In this document: piece after piece, positions 34,021 through 46,500 of the stretch
How the letters are laid out: each line of letters opens with the position of its first letter
Position numbering within the stretch: the first letter of the stretch is position 1
NCBI RefSeq assembly: GCF_026914265.1
Contig: NC_069124.1
Coordinates: forward strand, 14,467,088 to 14,531,087
Direction: 5' to 3'
DNA length: 64,000 bases
Source of the DNA: Mya arenaria
Lineage: Eukaryota; Mollusca; Bivalvia; Myida; Myidae
Translations under genes and position numbers: made by a program
The notes under the pieces: generated by a model
What the model saw: only the letters and a program-made list of their open reading frames with translations
Database searches by the model: none
What the model was told of the DNA's origin: nothing

Positions 34021-34409
34021 TAGTGTCATATTCAACCACTGAACGAAGGTAACATCTTAAGTTTCCAAAGCGCGGTAGTTTGTATGCATAAGTTTGTCTT
34101 GTAGTAAAGCGAAATTAATGTCGTATTGATTGAACAAAAACGTATTCACATTTTCCGAAAATGAATAATACGAGTTACATCATGTCGGAGTATTGAGTAT
34201 TGAGTATTGAGTATGCATTGAAAACGTGGTCGGGTGCTCGTGTTACATGAACTATGAATGTTAGATCCTTGGTGACAGCTTACCTGACAAAAATACGTTG
34301 TGATCATTAATTAAAGCAAGTTAAGACTTAAATTTGGACTATTAAGATTGTTAATAATTTAAAGAAATTTAGAAAAAGACCAGATTAATTAAGTAAATCA
34401 ACATAAGCC

Positions 34410-37400
34410 ATGGAGAATCTTCTAGATGGTTGTCGCGTTTTGCTGGTTCTCATTTCAGGTAAGCAATATTATTGTCACCATAACATACTCATCAACATAA
34501 TCATAAATAACATATGCAAAAGAAGCAACACTTGGAGCAGCAGATGATACGCATTCAACACCGACATTATCATCTTTATCATTGTCGTCGTCTTTTCCAT
34601 CATCCGGAGGGGGATGGGCTGGGCGAGAGGAAGACGGGTCCGTCATATTGACTTCTCTAAGTTGATCAGTAAAACATATAGTTCATGAAATAAAAGAGGG
34701 ATTAATGTGCTGCATTGACGCAAATAAGTAATCATGATGAAACAAGTTACAGACTTTCTCCGCAAATACCATAATGAACTACTTTATAGTTTTACTTTAC
34801 GGTATCCGGCCCATAAATGTGCCGATTATCTGATAAAACCACACCATATTTTTATGCTTGGTGAAACCTTTCACTTTTGGGTCTAAGACGTCTGTTTGCA
34901 GGAGCGGATCCAGAATCCGACGTAAAAGGGGCGTAACTTAGGGGCGTAGCCTTTTGACTTGCGCCCCTCCCTCAATTCCGGAAATTATTTTGTTTAATGT
35001 GTTGGTAGGCGGGCTAGGGGGTACTTAATTTTTTTTTAAAATTTCTTGTCCGAAATGGTGCATTTGGGGCGTATTTTATTACCCTTTTCTCCATATTGAA
35101 ATCTTTTATTTTTTATTATTTTTTTTTTTTTTGGGGGGGGGGGGGGAGGGGCGCCACCGGGATCCGCTAATCCGCAAATCCGTATCCGATCAATAACTGA
35201 ATAACGCTGGAGCCCACGGACCTCAAATTCAGTAGGCTGGTTAGTCCTGACTAGTAGATGAGCCCAATTATTTGAGGTCAGTGGGTCAACCGTCGAGGTT
35301 GTGGTGATTTTGCGCTGAGAATCCGTTTCCGACCAATAACTGAAGAACGCTCGGGCTCAGGGACCTTAAACTTGGAAGGCAGCTTGATCGTGATCAGCAA
35401 ATGAACCTTTCAGATGTGGAGGTCAGTGGATCAAAGGTTAAGGTCAATCATTGATGGAATCTTGGGCTTAGGAACTTCATACTTGGTAGGCAGTTTGAAC
35501 ACTACCAGCGATGACCCCTATTGACAATAGATAACAGGATTCCAATACGGTTAACATAACAAAGCCATTTACCTAATAACATCATTATCTTAAAAGTTAT
35601 CCAGTTCTATTTAATTTGTTTCCTCATTCTCATTAAAACTTTTAATTTTCGTGCAAACTTTTCTATTTAAAAAAAAAAACGGGCAAAAAACTTATCTAAC
35701 GTTATGGTTTTCATATACATACATGTTCAGTTTTGCCCAACACAAACAGACTCTAGTTGACATCCACTCCATCTTGCCACAGTGCTATTCATTTAGGTGG
35801 TCATACTTTGCTTTCAATATTTTCAAATCACATCCGAAGGTCGTCATGAAAATATGTTATCTGTCCATTTAGGATCAGATACTAATGGGTATCTGTCCAA
35901 TGAGGCATTTCAGGGGCATTTGTCACATTCCTGTGACTGTTCTTGTTGAATATTTTTTTCTGCACACAAAACCCCTTCAAATGATACCAAAGCAATAAGG
36001 TCTCGCCTTGCTTAATTCACATATACTTGTATCTGGTACTTTAAAATACATGTAGTACTTCTGAAATAGAATCTGCACTTGAAACCCACGTCGATTTGAC
36101 CAGGGTCCTCATTACATATAAAAACTGTTATCATCGATTGTTTAAATATATTTTTGCTGATGTTTTTTTTCTGCACACTAAGCTTGTTCAAATGATAACG
36201 AAATTATATGGAGTCACAAGTCAACATTCACATACTTGTGTATATAAATACCTTAACAGCTTATTTAAATAGCTTCTGCACTGGATTTGACCAGGATCTT
36301 CAATTCTGATTAATGATTGTATCTATAATTCTATATGCATGGAATATAAAACATGTAATTTTGTACGAACTACTGATAAAAGAAATGAATAAACAATACG
36401 AACTTATATTTTGCTTCAAGTACTCATAAATGTTTGGGGGGGGGGGGGGGACTGCAGATAACACAATATATATTTTAATGGTTTAATGTCGCAACCACAA
36501 ATTATGAAACCGCTTGAAAACGGGTATTTAGCAGATAATCATCTGCTCTTTTAAATGTCAAATTTAAATAATTTATTGGTAAAATCTTGGATTATGACCA
36601 ATTTTGATTTTTTTAATAAAAAGCAATAAGCACTTTTGTATCACAGCCAATACAAAGGAACACAGACTCAGTAAATATGATACAATACACATTTTCCCTG
36701 TCGCGAGCCACATAGCGAGTGCTGTACACATACTGTTGATGTTAATGTTGGCTATTTTTAGCGCACTTTGCTAGCGCTGGTCAGTGCTGCAATTCATACT
36801 ACGACATCACCTTCGACTACCACGACGCCAAGTGGTGCAGCTCCTACTGTTGCGGCGCCTCCACGTCCGGTGTGTTCCTTTCAACATCCGTGGGGGTCCT
36901 CGAATGTTGTGATAACTTCCTGTTGGCAGCCAGTTCTGAAGACACCTCGTCGATTTGTGCGGACTTCTTTCTTCAAAACATGTATGTATTTTAAACGTAC
37001 AATGTCATGTCTTAACAGATATTAAAGGAAATTGTTAGTGTATTATATTGATTCAACCTAACACTGGAAACTCTATCAAGGAGTGTTTTGCATTCTTAGA
37101 ATAATTTGTAGTTTTACTAGTAAAACTTATTTGTTCCATCCCCATATTGAACATCCGCAAAAATAATTATAAATCGTTTGAACTTGTTCACGGTTTTTGT
37201 AATGTTCCATCAGTTGGGTCCCCATCCTGATCGCGCTTGGCGGCCTTGGATCCCTGATCTGTATTTGTGTTGTGGTAGCATGCTGTTGTCAGGGTGGCAA
37301 TCACAGAGGCGGCGTTGTCCAGCCTGCGCAACCACAGACCAGTGAGTACAAACGTTTTTATGTATGAACATTTCAATTTTTGTTTCAAGATGGAAGACAA

Positions 37401-37895
37401 AAAAGGACATGTAGTATCCAAACAATATGCAGGCTTTATTAACAGGCTTAATCAATTGGTTTTTAAAACACACTTCATGGGAGAAATGGACCGTTCTAAT
37501 TGCATCTAATGGTCTCCTCTTCATTTAGAAACAGGGTTGCAGTCTGTGGTAACTTTTGAAATATTGAGATACGCACTTTGTTACTGTAATGTGATTGTTA
37601 CTTCTGAGCCAACGCTGCCATTTCTTCAACCGGATTTAAAAGAATTGTCAATATTTTACCAGGTTTAATAATGGTTGCCGGAAGTAGCAATCCCCAATAC
37701 CCACAAGGTCCATATGGAGCCCAGCAGTACCCTCAAGGCACGTACCCACCCGGGAACCAGGCTCCAGGTTACCCGCCTGGAGCAGCCTACCCACCTGGAG
37801 CCGTTTACCCACCACCCGTGTACGGAGCAGGGACCCAAAGTGCACTTCCGCCCAAACAGAGCGCTGATCATCCATCGGGTGCTGACCAATCTTAA
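34410..37895 (+). CDS. Shisa/CYYR1-like transmembrane adaptor, gene A, four exons
   Basis: Exons: 34410-34458 (MENLLDGCRVLLVLIS signal peptide), 36762-36981 (cysteine-rich), 37214-37341 (helix) and 37663-37895 (tail). Phases 1, 2, 1; 209 residues. The start has a strong context (gccATGG) shared by genes B and C; D has gcATGG. Ectodomain cysteines follow QCCNSYYDITFDYHDAKWC, SSYCCG, LECCDN and SICADFF. The helix is WVPILIALGGLGSLICICVV, followed by ACCCQGG, a likely palmitoylation cluster (inference). The tail has YPPG repeats and PPPVYGAG, a PPxY motif of the kind bound by WW domains of NEDD4-type ligases. This tail is the longest of the four because one YPPGA segment is duplicated. The large intron 1 (2.3 kb) holds a GCGGATCC-type element and 145-bp repeats. 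Confidence 0.9.
34898..35175. mobile_element. GCGGATCC-type MITE in gene A intron 1
   Basis: Begins gcaggagcggatccagaatc, contains ggggcgtaacttaggggcgt and ttgcgcccctccctca, and ends ggggcgccaccgggatccgc, so the ends are inverted. Homopolymer T/G runs near 35115-35148 interrupt it. Confidence 0.65.
35176..35520 (+). repeat. Degenerate tandem repeat, about 145-bp period, in gene A intron 1
   Basis: Units start near cgctggagcccacggacctc (35205) and cgctcgggctcagggacctt (35350), with a third at about 35458. It contains GTCAGTGGGTCAAC-type motifs. The same family occupies 44100-44800 in gene B intron 1. Confidence 0.65.
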
Positions 37896-38211
37896 TATGC
37901 TGCGTGTGCATTTTCTAGCAATGCGTGTTGTTCTATTTCAGACTTAATGTGCCATATATGTTTAAATTCTTGTTGGGAGTTCATTGTTCATCGTTTTTGT
38001 ATCAAGCGAATCCCTGGATGTACATGTATCCTTACTGTTAATTAATCACTTGGCTTTCATGTAAAACTTGGTTTCACATAATGCTTGAATAAGTTAAAAA
38101 TACATTGTGTCGGGCTATTAACTTTTGTGAACTGTATCACTGTACTTGTGAGATGTCATTTTAGTCCCAGGCACAATACACTCTTCAAAATAAGTTTAAG
38201 ACCACATTTAA

Positions 38212-38545
38212 AGCGGCACTCTCACAGATTGAAAGTTTTGACAACTTTTTCATATTTTGTCTTGGGACGAGCAAATGTATTCGAAAATAATGGATACCAG
38301 TGGAATAAGACTGCTGAATTTAAATCAGATTTTAGATTTTTATTTTAACGTCAAATATTAATGTTTTATGCATTTTTTCTTAAACCGTAAGTAACGCTTT
38401 CAGCCATAAAACATAAATTTTCAAACGGAAATAAGAAAATCTTCGATCTGATCTTTTATCACTGGTTTGCAGTTATTTATGCAAAAATTGACTAATTCCA
38501 AGACAAAAAAAAATGTCACAACGGTAAATCTGTGAGATTGCAGCT
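38212..38545. mobile_element. Foldback MITE, TTAA-flanked family, copy 4
   Basis: Starts TTAA-AGCGGCACTCTCACAGATT and ends AATCTGTGAGATTGCAGCT-TTTA. Lies in the 3' flank of gene A. Confidence 0.82.
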
Positions 38546-38549
38546 TTTA

Positions 38550-40540
38550 GTGGGAATATTCTCTCAATACCATTATATAACCTTCAATAGAAAACAACAA
38601 AATCAATACCATTTCAATGCTTTAATTAGGAAATCTCGGAGAATCGACATATGAGATCTATGAAATTTAAAGAACGGATAACTTTATGTAAATAATCAAT
38701 TATTCATTTTTTTTATATTTTAATACGAGCGTATATATGCTTTTGTTGACTCTTCGAATTGCATCACAACTAAATGGTTTACTTTCGTACCAATCGTTCA
38801 TACATGTTCATCCATATCTTTTATATGATACTTGGGGTCTGTGTTGAAGTAATCATTAACTAAATATCTTCTAAAGAAATGCTTGTTAACGGTATTTACC
38901 GATTTGAGTAATTTCTAAAGTTGTAAAGGAACTGTCATGTTCGTCGTATTGTTTATGTTGGAAACTTCATAGTGCGTCGTGATTCATTATTGCATTTCCA
39001 AAACATGAATGCTATTTCCGGCTTTTATTATTATATGATAATTACTTATCACATTCTATGTTCAATACAAACACGTATTTAATTGATGTATTGTAATGTA
39101 TTGTATTACTTGATACAGTTACCTGGCATTATTGCATTGCAATATTTGTAATCTCCGCGCGTTCCAAATTTTGAATCCTAGGGTTATGTAAAGTATGTGT
39201 GTTGTGACAATTGCAAATTCTTCAAGGTTAAATGGCAGTAAACTGATTTCACCATGACAACAAATACTGCTCTGTCTTTATAATTGTATGTTTTTCCCGT
39301 TGTTTATTCAGAATATTAATAGTTATTTTCTCGACAGAAGTACTGTCTTTTGGACCTAGGGATTCCTCGACTTAACCCATTGGCTGATAAATTCATAGTT
39401 TTTTTCTATTGGTCAGAATTCCCAATTCCTAAATTTCTAGCGGAGTGTCGGGCATATAAGCGGCGCATTTTACGAATCTTAAGAATCAGTTCCTTTGGTA
39501 TGATCTTTTGATCAGATCTCTTTTGGTAATTTTCGATCAGAAACACACACTGACTAGATGCAAAGTAAAGTAAATATCCTCAAATGGCTTTGCCAATAAA
39601 GTATGGGACAGTAGTAAATTAAAAGACCAATGCATTATAAATTGCGCTGCTACTGTTATTGAGAAACTACAGTTGCTTGAAGTTTGACTGTTTGATTGAA
39701 CTTGAACGATAAGAGATATAAATTAAAATTTATTGAGATGAGAGACTTTGTGTTTCCTTGTTCCACAATAAATAAGACGCCATCCTGACAGAGACTAAAG
39801 AAAGCCAGATGTGTTACAATATGATGAAAGATCTTTATAAAATGTACTCCGTGTTCACTGAGACATAATATCATAATAATAAATAATAGTAATTACATTT
39901 TTAACTTCTGTTTACAAACTATATGCCAAAGGCAAAAAAATATTTAAAGAAACCTTACACATATCATCATCATCTCACAATTAGCATGTTGGGCATTTGC
40001 TATTTCCATTGTTGACAGCTCAAATTTCTCCAGTAGATCTTAATGAATGTACACAATGTTTCTTAATATCATCAACACGAAGAACAAGTGTCCGAATGAA
40101 TTCATCTCATCAGATGTTGATGAACAGCATTAAAATGTATAGTCATCCTTGAATCGTTTTTTTTTAAATATGAACTGGACACAAGCAGGAACCAGATCTA
40201 GTAATAAATGTCCTCGAACTGTTTCTGTATGTGTGAACATTGTGTTAATTGTTTGATAGAATTGTATCAAATACATTAATATTCAATGATTCACTGAAAC
40301 TAGCAAAAGCCACTAAACAATTGGCCTTTTAGCATTTCGTATTAATGAAACATAAGTACATTTGGATATTGCAATAAGAAGAGCTTTAGTAGGCAAAATA
40401 TCCTCTCTCCGTAAACCGTTTAAGCCCACGTCTCCAACTGAATAAACTGCTTTCGTATTGACGAATGATACTTGTGGCCATCCACTTCTGTAGCAGTTCC
40501 GAGAGAACTTTGCCCGCCAAGCCTTCTGGTAAAGTGTCAA
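38550..40540. other. Non-coding spacer between genes A and B
   Basis: AT-rich. No coding exon or structured element recognised. Confidence 0.5.
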
Positions 40541-40544
40541 CCTT

Positions 40545-41350
40545 AGGCTTTTGCTAAAACCGACCCTTCCAATGCGGAAATTCCATCGGTTATCGGTAAG
40601 GCTGTATTAATGGAAATGGTAATGTGGTGTTTGCACTTTTGTGACTCTCGTGCAGTGTCCTTGGGTCAAAACTATGTCCCTTTAAACAACGTTGATTGAA
40701 TAAAAGTGTTGGTGGCGATGGCCGACGGAGGATGCATTAGTCGGTCCGCACTCTGATCTTCGTCGATGATTAGTTATCACTCAGGAATGGTTTTTACTCA
40801 CATACACATAGATAATTTAAGAACTCTACAAATATCTGTCGCTAAAATGCTCTTCAGAGCTTAGTCACTCATTGCGACGAAAAATAAATGCTAAAGTAAA
40901 AACAGAAGCTTCATAAAGATTTCATCAACGTGAAGACAATCATTTCAAACTGCGGACGAAGAGGTTGAAGAATGTTGACTTTTACATTGACCTTTAATGT
41001 ATTTACCCCATCTCCACCCCACGGGTATTTGAACGATGGCAGGCGACGCTTCCAAACATCTTCCTCCGACCAAAGATAACCTTGACCTTGAGCCCTGACA
41101 CTGAGTACCAAATATATATTCAATTGTGTGAGACACTTCCGATTTGGGCCGTATCAATGTGGTGAATCTAGGTTCGAGTATTCTATTCTCGTTCAGTTTT
41201 ATATAAACACTATTAAGATTCATTGCCTTCTTTGATGAAGTTGGCGATGAACTCTCTGTTCTCTGAGATGAGGTTTGGCTGAGATGTGTAAGACCAACAT
41301 GAACTGGTTGTGTTCTATACGTCTTGGTCTGAAACTGGACAAACATTATG
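40545..41350 (+). repeat. Duplicated spacer block, partner about 48450-50370
   Basis: cttccaatgcggaaattcca with tcggttatcggtaagg, the tRNA-like SINE, gaagcttcataaag and aactgcggacgaag all recur in order at 48.45-50.2 kb. A 133-codon minus-strand frame here is not kept open in the partner and is not called. Confidence 0.7.
40700..40800 (+). mobile_element. tRNA(Leu/Ser)-related SINE head, eroded
   Basis: GTGGCGATGGCCGACGG... then TCGGTCCGCACTCTGATCTT and ATCACTCAGGAATGG. The better copy is at 49633-49760 in the partner block. Confidence 0.5.
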
Positions 41351-41407
41351 ACCTTGTTTATTAACTTGCCGTTTACCGTTAAATTAAAACAGAATTAAAA
41401 CATAGCG

Positions 41408-41813
41408 CCATGGTTGTGGTATAATTTGGCCACGTTTGCGTGATTAGCCAAGGTTGTGGTATAGTTTGGTCAGATTTGCGTGATGAGCCACGGTTGTGGT
41501 ATAATTTGGTCAGGTTTGCGTCATAAGCTAAGAGTGTGGTATAATTTGGTCACGTTTGCGTAATGAGCCAGGGTTGTGGTATAATTTGGTCACGCATTTG
41601 ATTGATGAGCCAGGGTTGTGGTATAATTTGGCCAGGTTTGCGTGATTAGCCAAGGTTGTGGTATAATTTGGCCAAGTTTGTGTGATAAGCCAAGGATGTG
41701 GTATATTTTGGCCACGTTTGCGTGATAAGCCAAGGTTGTGGTATAATTTGGTCAGGTTTGCGTGATAAGCTAAGATTGTGGTATAATTTGGCCAAGTTTG
41801 CGTGATAAGTCAA
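41408..41813. repeat. 40-bp minisatellite, about 10 units
   Basis: Unit CCAAGGTTGTGG, then TATAATTTGGCCACGT and TTGCGTGATAAG, 40 bp. Same family as 30826-30915 and 50370-51697. Open frames on the minus strand are caused by the repeat. Confidence 0.92.
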
Positions 41814-42095
41814 TCGTAACAACTCGGCGATTTCCGGCAAGATTCGAGATAGACTGTTCGATAATGGCCGTGGTGTTCCGATTGTTTTGTTGTGTCTTCT
41901 TTGGTCATGCAGGAAATCAGGCATCATAATAATACAGAGAAAACATACCATATTTTATCTGACTAAGGTTCATGAAACTTTTCAATTTCTTGTTTGAAGC
42001 ACTGAAAGTTCCATAAAGGTTCAACCAGTTTGACAAGACCTACTGTCACTTAGTGGAATTTATGGCTATAAGATAAATCTTTCCCTTTAAAGGCC

Positions 42096-42349
42096 CTGGC
42101 GCCAATTTCTCGAAACTTCTTAAGTCCCTTATAACAGGATTAAGTTAAGCTCACTATTTTTGTTTTTAAATGTTTTGCGTAATATTTACATCTTTTAAGA
42201 GTTTTCAAACTTTATATAGAAATTATCTTTAAGATAATCACAATAAATAATTTTTAATTTATCAAAATTCAATGTAAGTTTGTATTTTGGCCTATGGAAA
42301 TAAGCTACTTACGCCTATTTAGCTTAAGAAGTTTAGAGAAATTGGGGCC
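42096..42349. mobile_element. Palindromic MITE, CTTAAG-rich family
   Basis: Ends GGCGCCAATTTCTCGAAACT and (inverted) GGCCCCAATTTCTCTAAACT, both followed inward by TCTTAAG. The paralogous site at about 52731-52746 lacks it. Related pieces lie at 13440-13670 and 57137-57190. Confidence 0.75.
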
Positions 42350-42449
42350 AGAAGCTAAGCCTTATGTACTTGAATACAAATATCTAAAAAAAAATCAGAA
42401 AAAAATAAAATACATTTACAAACAATGAAATTAAAAATGAAATTATGTT

Positions 42450-42779
42450 TTGGAACGTCTCGGCCATTTTCCAACGCAAACAACATAGGATGTATATGGA
42501 CGGTTTTCTCTGTCAGAAATCTTGACATTTAACTACGCTGCAAGGATATCGCGTAGTAATTTCAATTTAACTGTTAAATCGAAATTATATTGGGATTCTT
42601 AATTATTTATGCAATAATACACTTCACTGGCAATCAGTTTAAACTTAGATATTCAAAATGCATGTTGAAACACTTAAATTAATTATATATTTTATTTAAA
42701 AAATAACGAACTACTTCCACGGATGTACCAGCATACATCCGAGGTTGTGTTCGATGGAAAATTAAGATGTGTTCCAAAT
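42450..42779. mobile_element. ATTCGGAACTCC-family MITE, copy 2
   Basis: Left ttggaacgtctcggccattt to ataggatgtatatggacgg; right catacatccgaggttgtgtt to gtgttccaaat. Longer interior (about 220 bp) than copies 1 and 3. Confidence 0.72.
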
Positions 42780-43597
42780 GTGAACGCAGGCAAAGCCGAT
42801 AATTTGCTATTGACTGTAGCTTGCTTAAAAACTGTGTTTAAGGCAATTCATGCTAAAGTGGAGACATTTCGGGTCCTGTGCGGATATTCCAAGCTTGATC
42901 TTAATATTTATTTTATGTTATTGGCCATTATATATGACGAAAGTTATGGCGAATTTTCCTCAAGTCTGAAGATGGGGTAAATTTTGGCCTTTCCGTGCGT
43001 ATTTTATGTAATATGAACGCGAAAAATGCTTTGCCCTCCCCCGCGGGTATTTCAATTCTGGCAGTAAATAATTGAAAAATAAACAAATCGAACGAAGCGT
43101 GTAATAATCGCCAGATGATGTATCTCCATGTACAAATGATTAAATGGTTGAAATTCCATGGTTATGCCTGATTTAACAGTTTAGTTTTCCAGCTTGCTAT
43201 CTTGTCTTACTTACTAGTATGTATGCTAGTGCTAAAAATGGAGTGCTAAACTTTCAAAATACATGTACATTTAATTGAAAATAATCGCCCTCATATTTGA
43301 GCTGATACCTTTGAAGTTTTCAGCTTTAAACGCATATTTCATTCTTATCTACTGTTTATACTTGAACTTGTACAGTTTTTTTTTCGACAGATTAAAAATA
43401 CAAGTATTAGTATTAATTTTGAAAGACACCAAACAGATTTCGTTTTTATGTCCCGGAATGAAAACGGAAATTTAGGTGATTTAAGTAAGTTAGGACTTAA
43501 TTTTAGAATAAAATATTTAAGAAATTAAAACCATTTAGCTTCAACTACAAAATATACTGATAAATACAGTGATTAATTAAGGACATCAACATAAGCC

Positions 43598-46500
43598 ATG
43601 GAGAATCTTCTAGGCGGTTTTCGCATTTTGCTGGTTCTCATTTCAGGTAAGCAATATTATTGTCACCATAACTTACTCATCAACATAATCATCATTATCA
43701 GCAGCAACAGATGCAACACCACCAACACCGTCTTATTCATCAACCGGGGAATGTATAAAGCATTGAGCTCTAGCGGACTCGGGAGGTGGGGGTGTGCGGG
43801 GTAAGCATTGCCTAAGTCATGGTTAATATGGTTAATATGGTAAATAAATTCTGCATGAATAACCCATCCAAATGCACCATTTAAGACCAAGCTTAGTAAA
43901 AACAAACACCACTTGTCATGTTTAGAGCCTTTTTGGGGTTTTCCTTGGGGAGGGGCACCCCCTTTAACGTCAAATCCTGAAATTGCCCTTGTAAAGTATT
44001 TGCTCTTTATTGCAACTGAAATCGGACGCAAGATGACATATTCTGGAATCTTTTAAGACAAAAAAAAACATGTTTGTTATATTGCTTCAGGTTTATTTAG
44101 ATGCTCTCCCGAAAGATCGGCATTTAATTATCGGCCCGTCCCTCCGTCCGTCCATCTGTCTCATCAGCAGATGAAACAACGATTTTGAGGTCATTCAAGG
44201 TTGTGATGATTTAGCTGAAACCCCGTATCCGGGCAATAACTAAATAACGCTAGAGTCCTGGGACTTCAAACTCTGTAGGCCGGTTGGTCTTAACCAATAT
44301 ATTCGCCCAAATGACTTTTAGGTCAGTGGGTCAATGGTCAAGGTTGTGGTGACCTTGAGCTGAACATCCGTTTCGGATCAATAACCGAAACACGCTCGGT
44401 CCCATGGACTCTAATCTTTGAAGGCTGGTTGGTCGTGACAAGTAGATGAACCGTTTCGATCTTGAGGTCAGTCAGTCAAATGTGAAGATGAGGACCTTGA
44501 GCTGAATATCAATAAATACGAAGCCCGTTCAAATGATACCAAAATGATATGTGCATACAACACCGGGGATGAACAAAAAAAGTCACTTGACCACAAATAA
44601 ATAACTGTAGAACGCTCGAGCTCAGAGACCTCAGACGTGGAAGGCAGCTTGGTCATGACCAGCAGAGGTCAGTGGGTAAAAGGTTAAGGCCAATAACTTA
44701 TGAACACTTAGGCATAGGAAGGCAGTTTTAAACACTTGCAGCGATGTCACTGATAATGGATACCAGGATTTCAATACGGTACACATGACAAAGCCGTTTA
44801 CCTACTAACATCATTCAATTAAAAGTTATTCAATGCTAGTTACTTTGTTTCTTCATTTTCTTTATTATACATTTTGTTTGTTCATACCATATTTTCTATT
44901 ACTGCAGTATAGGTTTTCATTACTAAAAATGAATCCTCGCAATCTCTAACTTTATGTAAAGTGTTCACATACACACCAGTGTCCAACACTCTCATTTAAA
45001 AGTAATACACACACGAATTGACACCCACTCCACCTTGTATTGTCTTGTCTTCTTGAACATACTATGCTCTTTAAAACTGTTTGTGATCGCTAGTTTCAAA
45101 CTGCATGGGTATACGTTATATACTTAAGGTTATCTGTCCATAGAAGCCCAAATACTAATGAATATCTGTCGGGGGCATATGTCTCGATCCTGTGACAGTC
45201 CTTGTTGAATAGTATTTTTCTTCACACAAAACCGGTACCGCTAGCAGGGTGGCTACCAATGGTTCAAAAGTAAGATGTGGCTGCCAGGCAAAATTTCTCA
45301 TATCTTGGTATCTGGTACAAAAAAAATAGTTGTTGAATTTGAATCTGCACTTGAAAACCACATCGATTAGACCAGGATCATCGATTGCTTAGTTATATTT
45401 TTAAAATGTTTTCTGCACACCAAATCCGTTCAAATAATACCAAAATAATATGGGCATACAAGTCAACATTCACATATTTTGAAATAGAAGCTACGCTTGA
45501 AAACCACGTCGATTTGACCAGGACCATCAGTACTTATTGATAATTGTATCCATCGAATGTTTACAAATACTTTAATAACGTTTTCCTGCACACCAAACCA
45601 GTATAAATGTAATATCGGTCACAAGGCAAGATTCACATACTTGTGTATCTTATACCATCACAGCTTTTTGAAAAAGCTTCTGCACTGGATTTGACCAGGA
45701 CCTTCAATACTGATTAATGATTGTATCTATATGCGTGGAATATAAAACATGTTATTTTGTACGAAATACTGATAAAAGAAATGAATAAGTAATACACACT
45801 TGTGTTTTGTTTCAAGTACTCCTTAATTACTAGAGTGAACACAATATACAGGTGCGGATCCAGGAATTGACGTTAGAGGGGGCGTAACTTAGGGGCGCAA
45901 CTTTTGACATGTGCCTCTCCCTCAGAACCGAAAGTATATGGCATGAACTGTTCGTATGGGGATTGGGGGTTACTCCCTCATGAAAATTTTAACAATTTGT
46001 AGTTGGAAATGGTGTATTATGAACTTGGATGATTTTAGAGGGGGCACACGCCGGGTGCGCCCCCTCTTAATCCGCTTGTGATATATATTAATGGCTTAAT
46101 CTCGCCACTGGTTTCTGAAAGCCGCCTTAAAAGGGGTAACTAGCCAAAACCATTTGCTCCATAAAATGTCAAATTTAAATATTTTATGGTTATATCTTGG
46201 ATATTGGCCAATTTTGAAAAAAAAATCAAAGACAAAAGCAAAATCGTATCAATAGCGTTCATATAGATCTGTGCAGGTCGTGTCCCTCTGTATATACGGC
46301 AATGACATATTTCTAATGCATAAAAGACATGTTAATGATTCATATTAACAATATTATCTGAGACACACTTATCTGAGACACACTCATGGTGAATGTCCGA
46401 ATACAGATGATATGAACATCGCCTCTGCCGCAAACCCCATAACGAGCGCTGTACATTGGTACGTACCGTGCTGCAATGCATCCCTTTAACAAGGTTACTG

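Noticed and set aside
36768-37025. Alternative frames across the cysteine-rich exons of A-D (Thr/Pro/Ala-rich)
   Set aside because: Out-of-phase shadows of the conserved exon. The phase-2 reading with paired cysteines is the one conserved in all five genes.
40945-41346. 133-codon minus-strand frame
   Set aside because: The paralogous sequence at 50.15-50.37 kb does not keep the frame open and no domain is visible.
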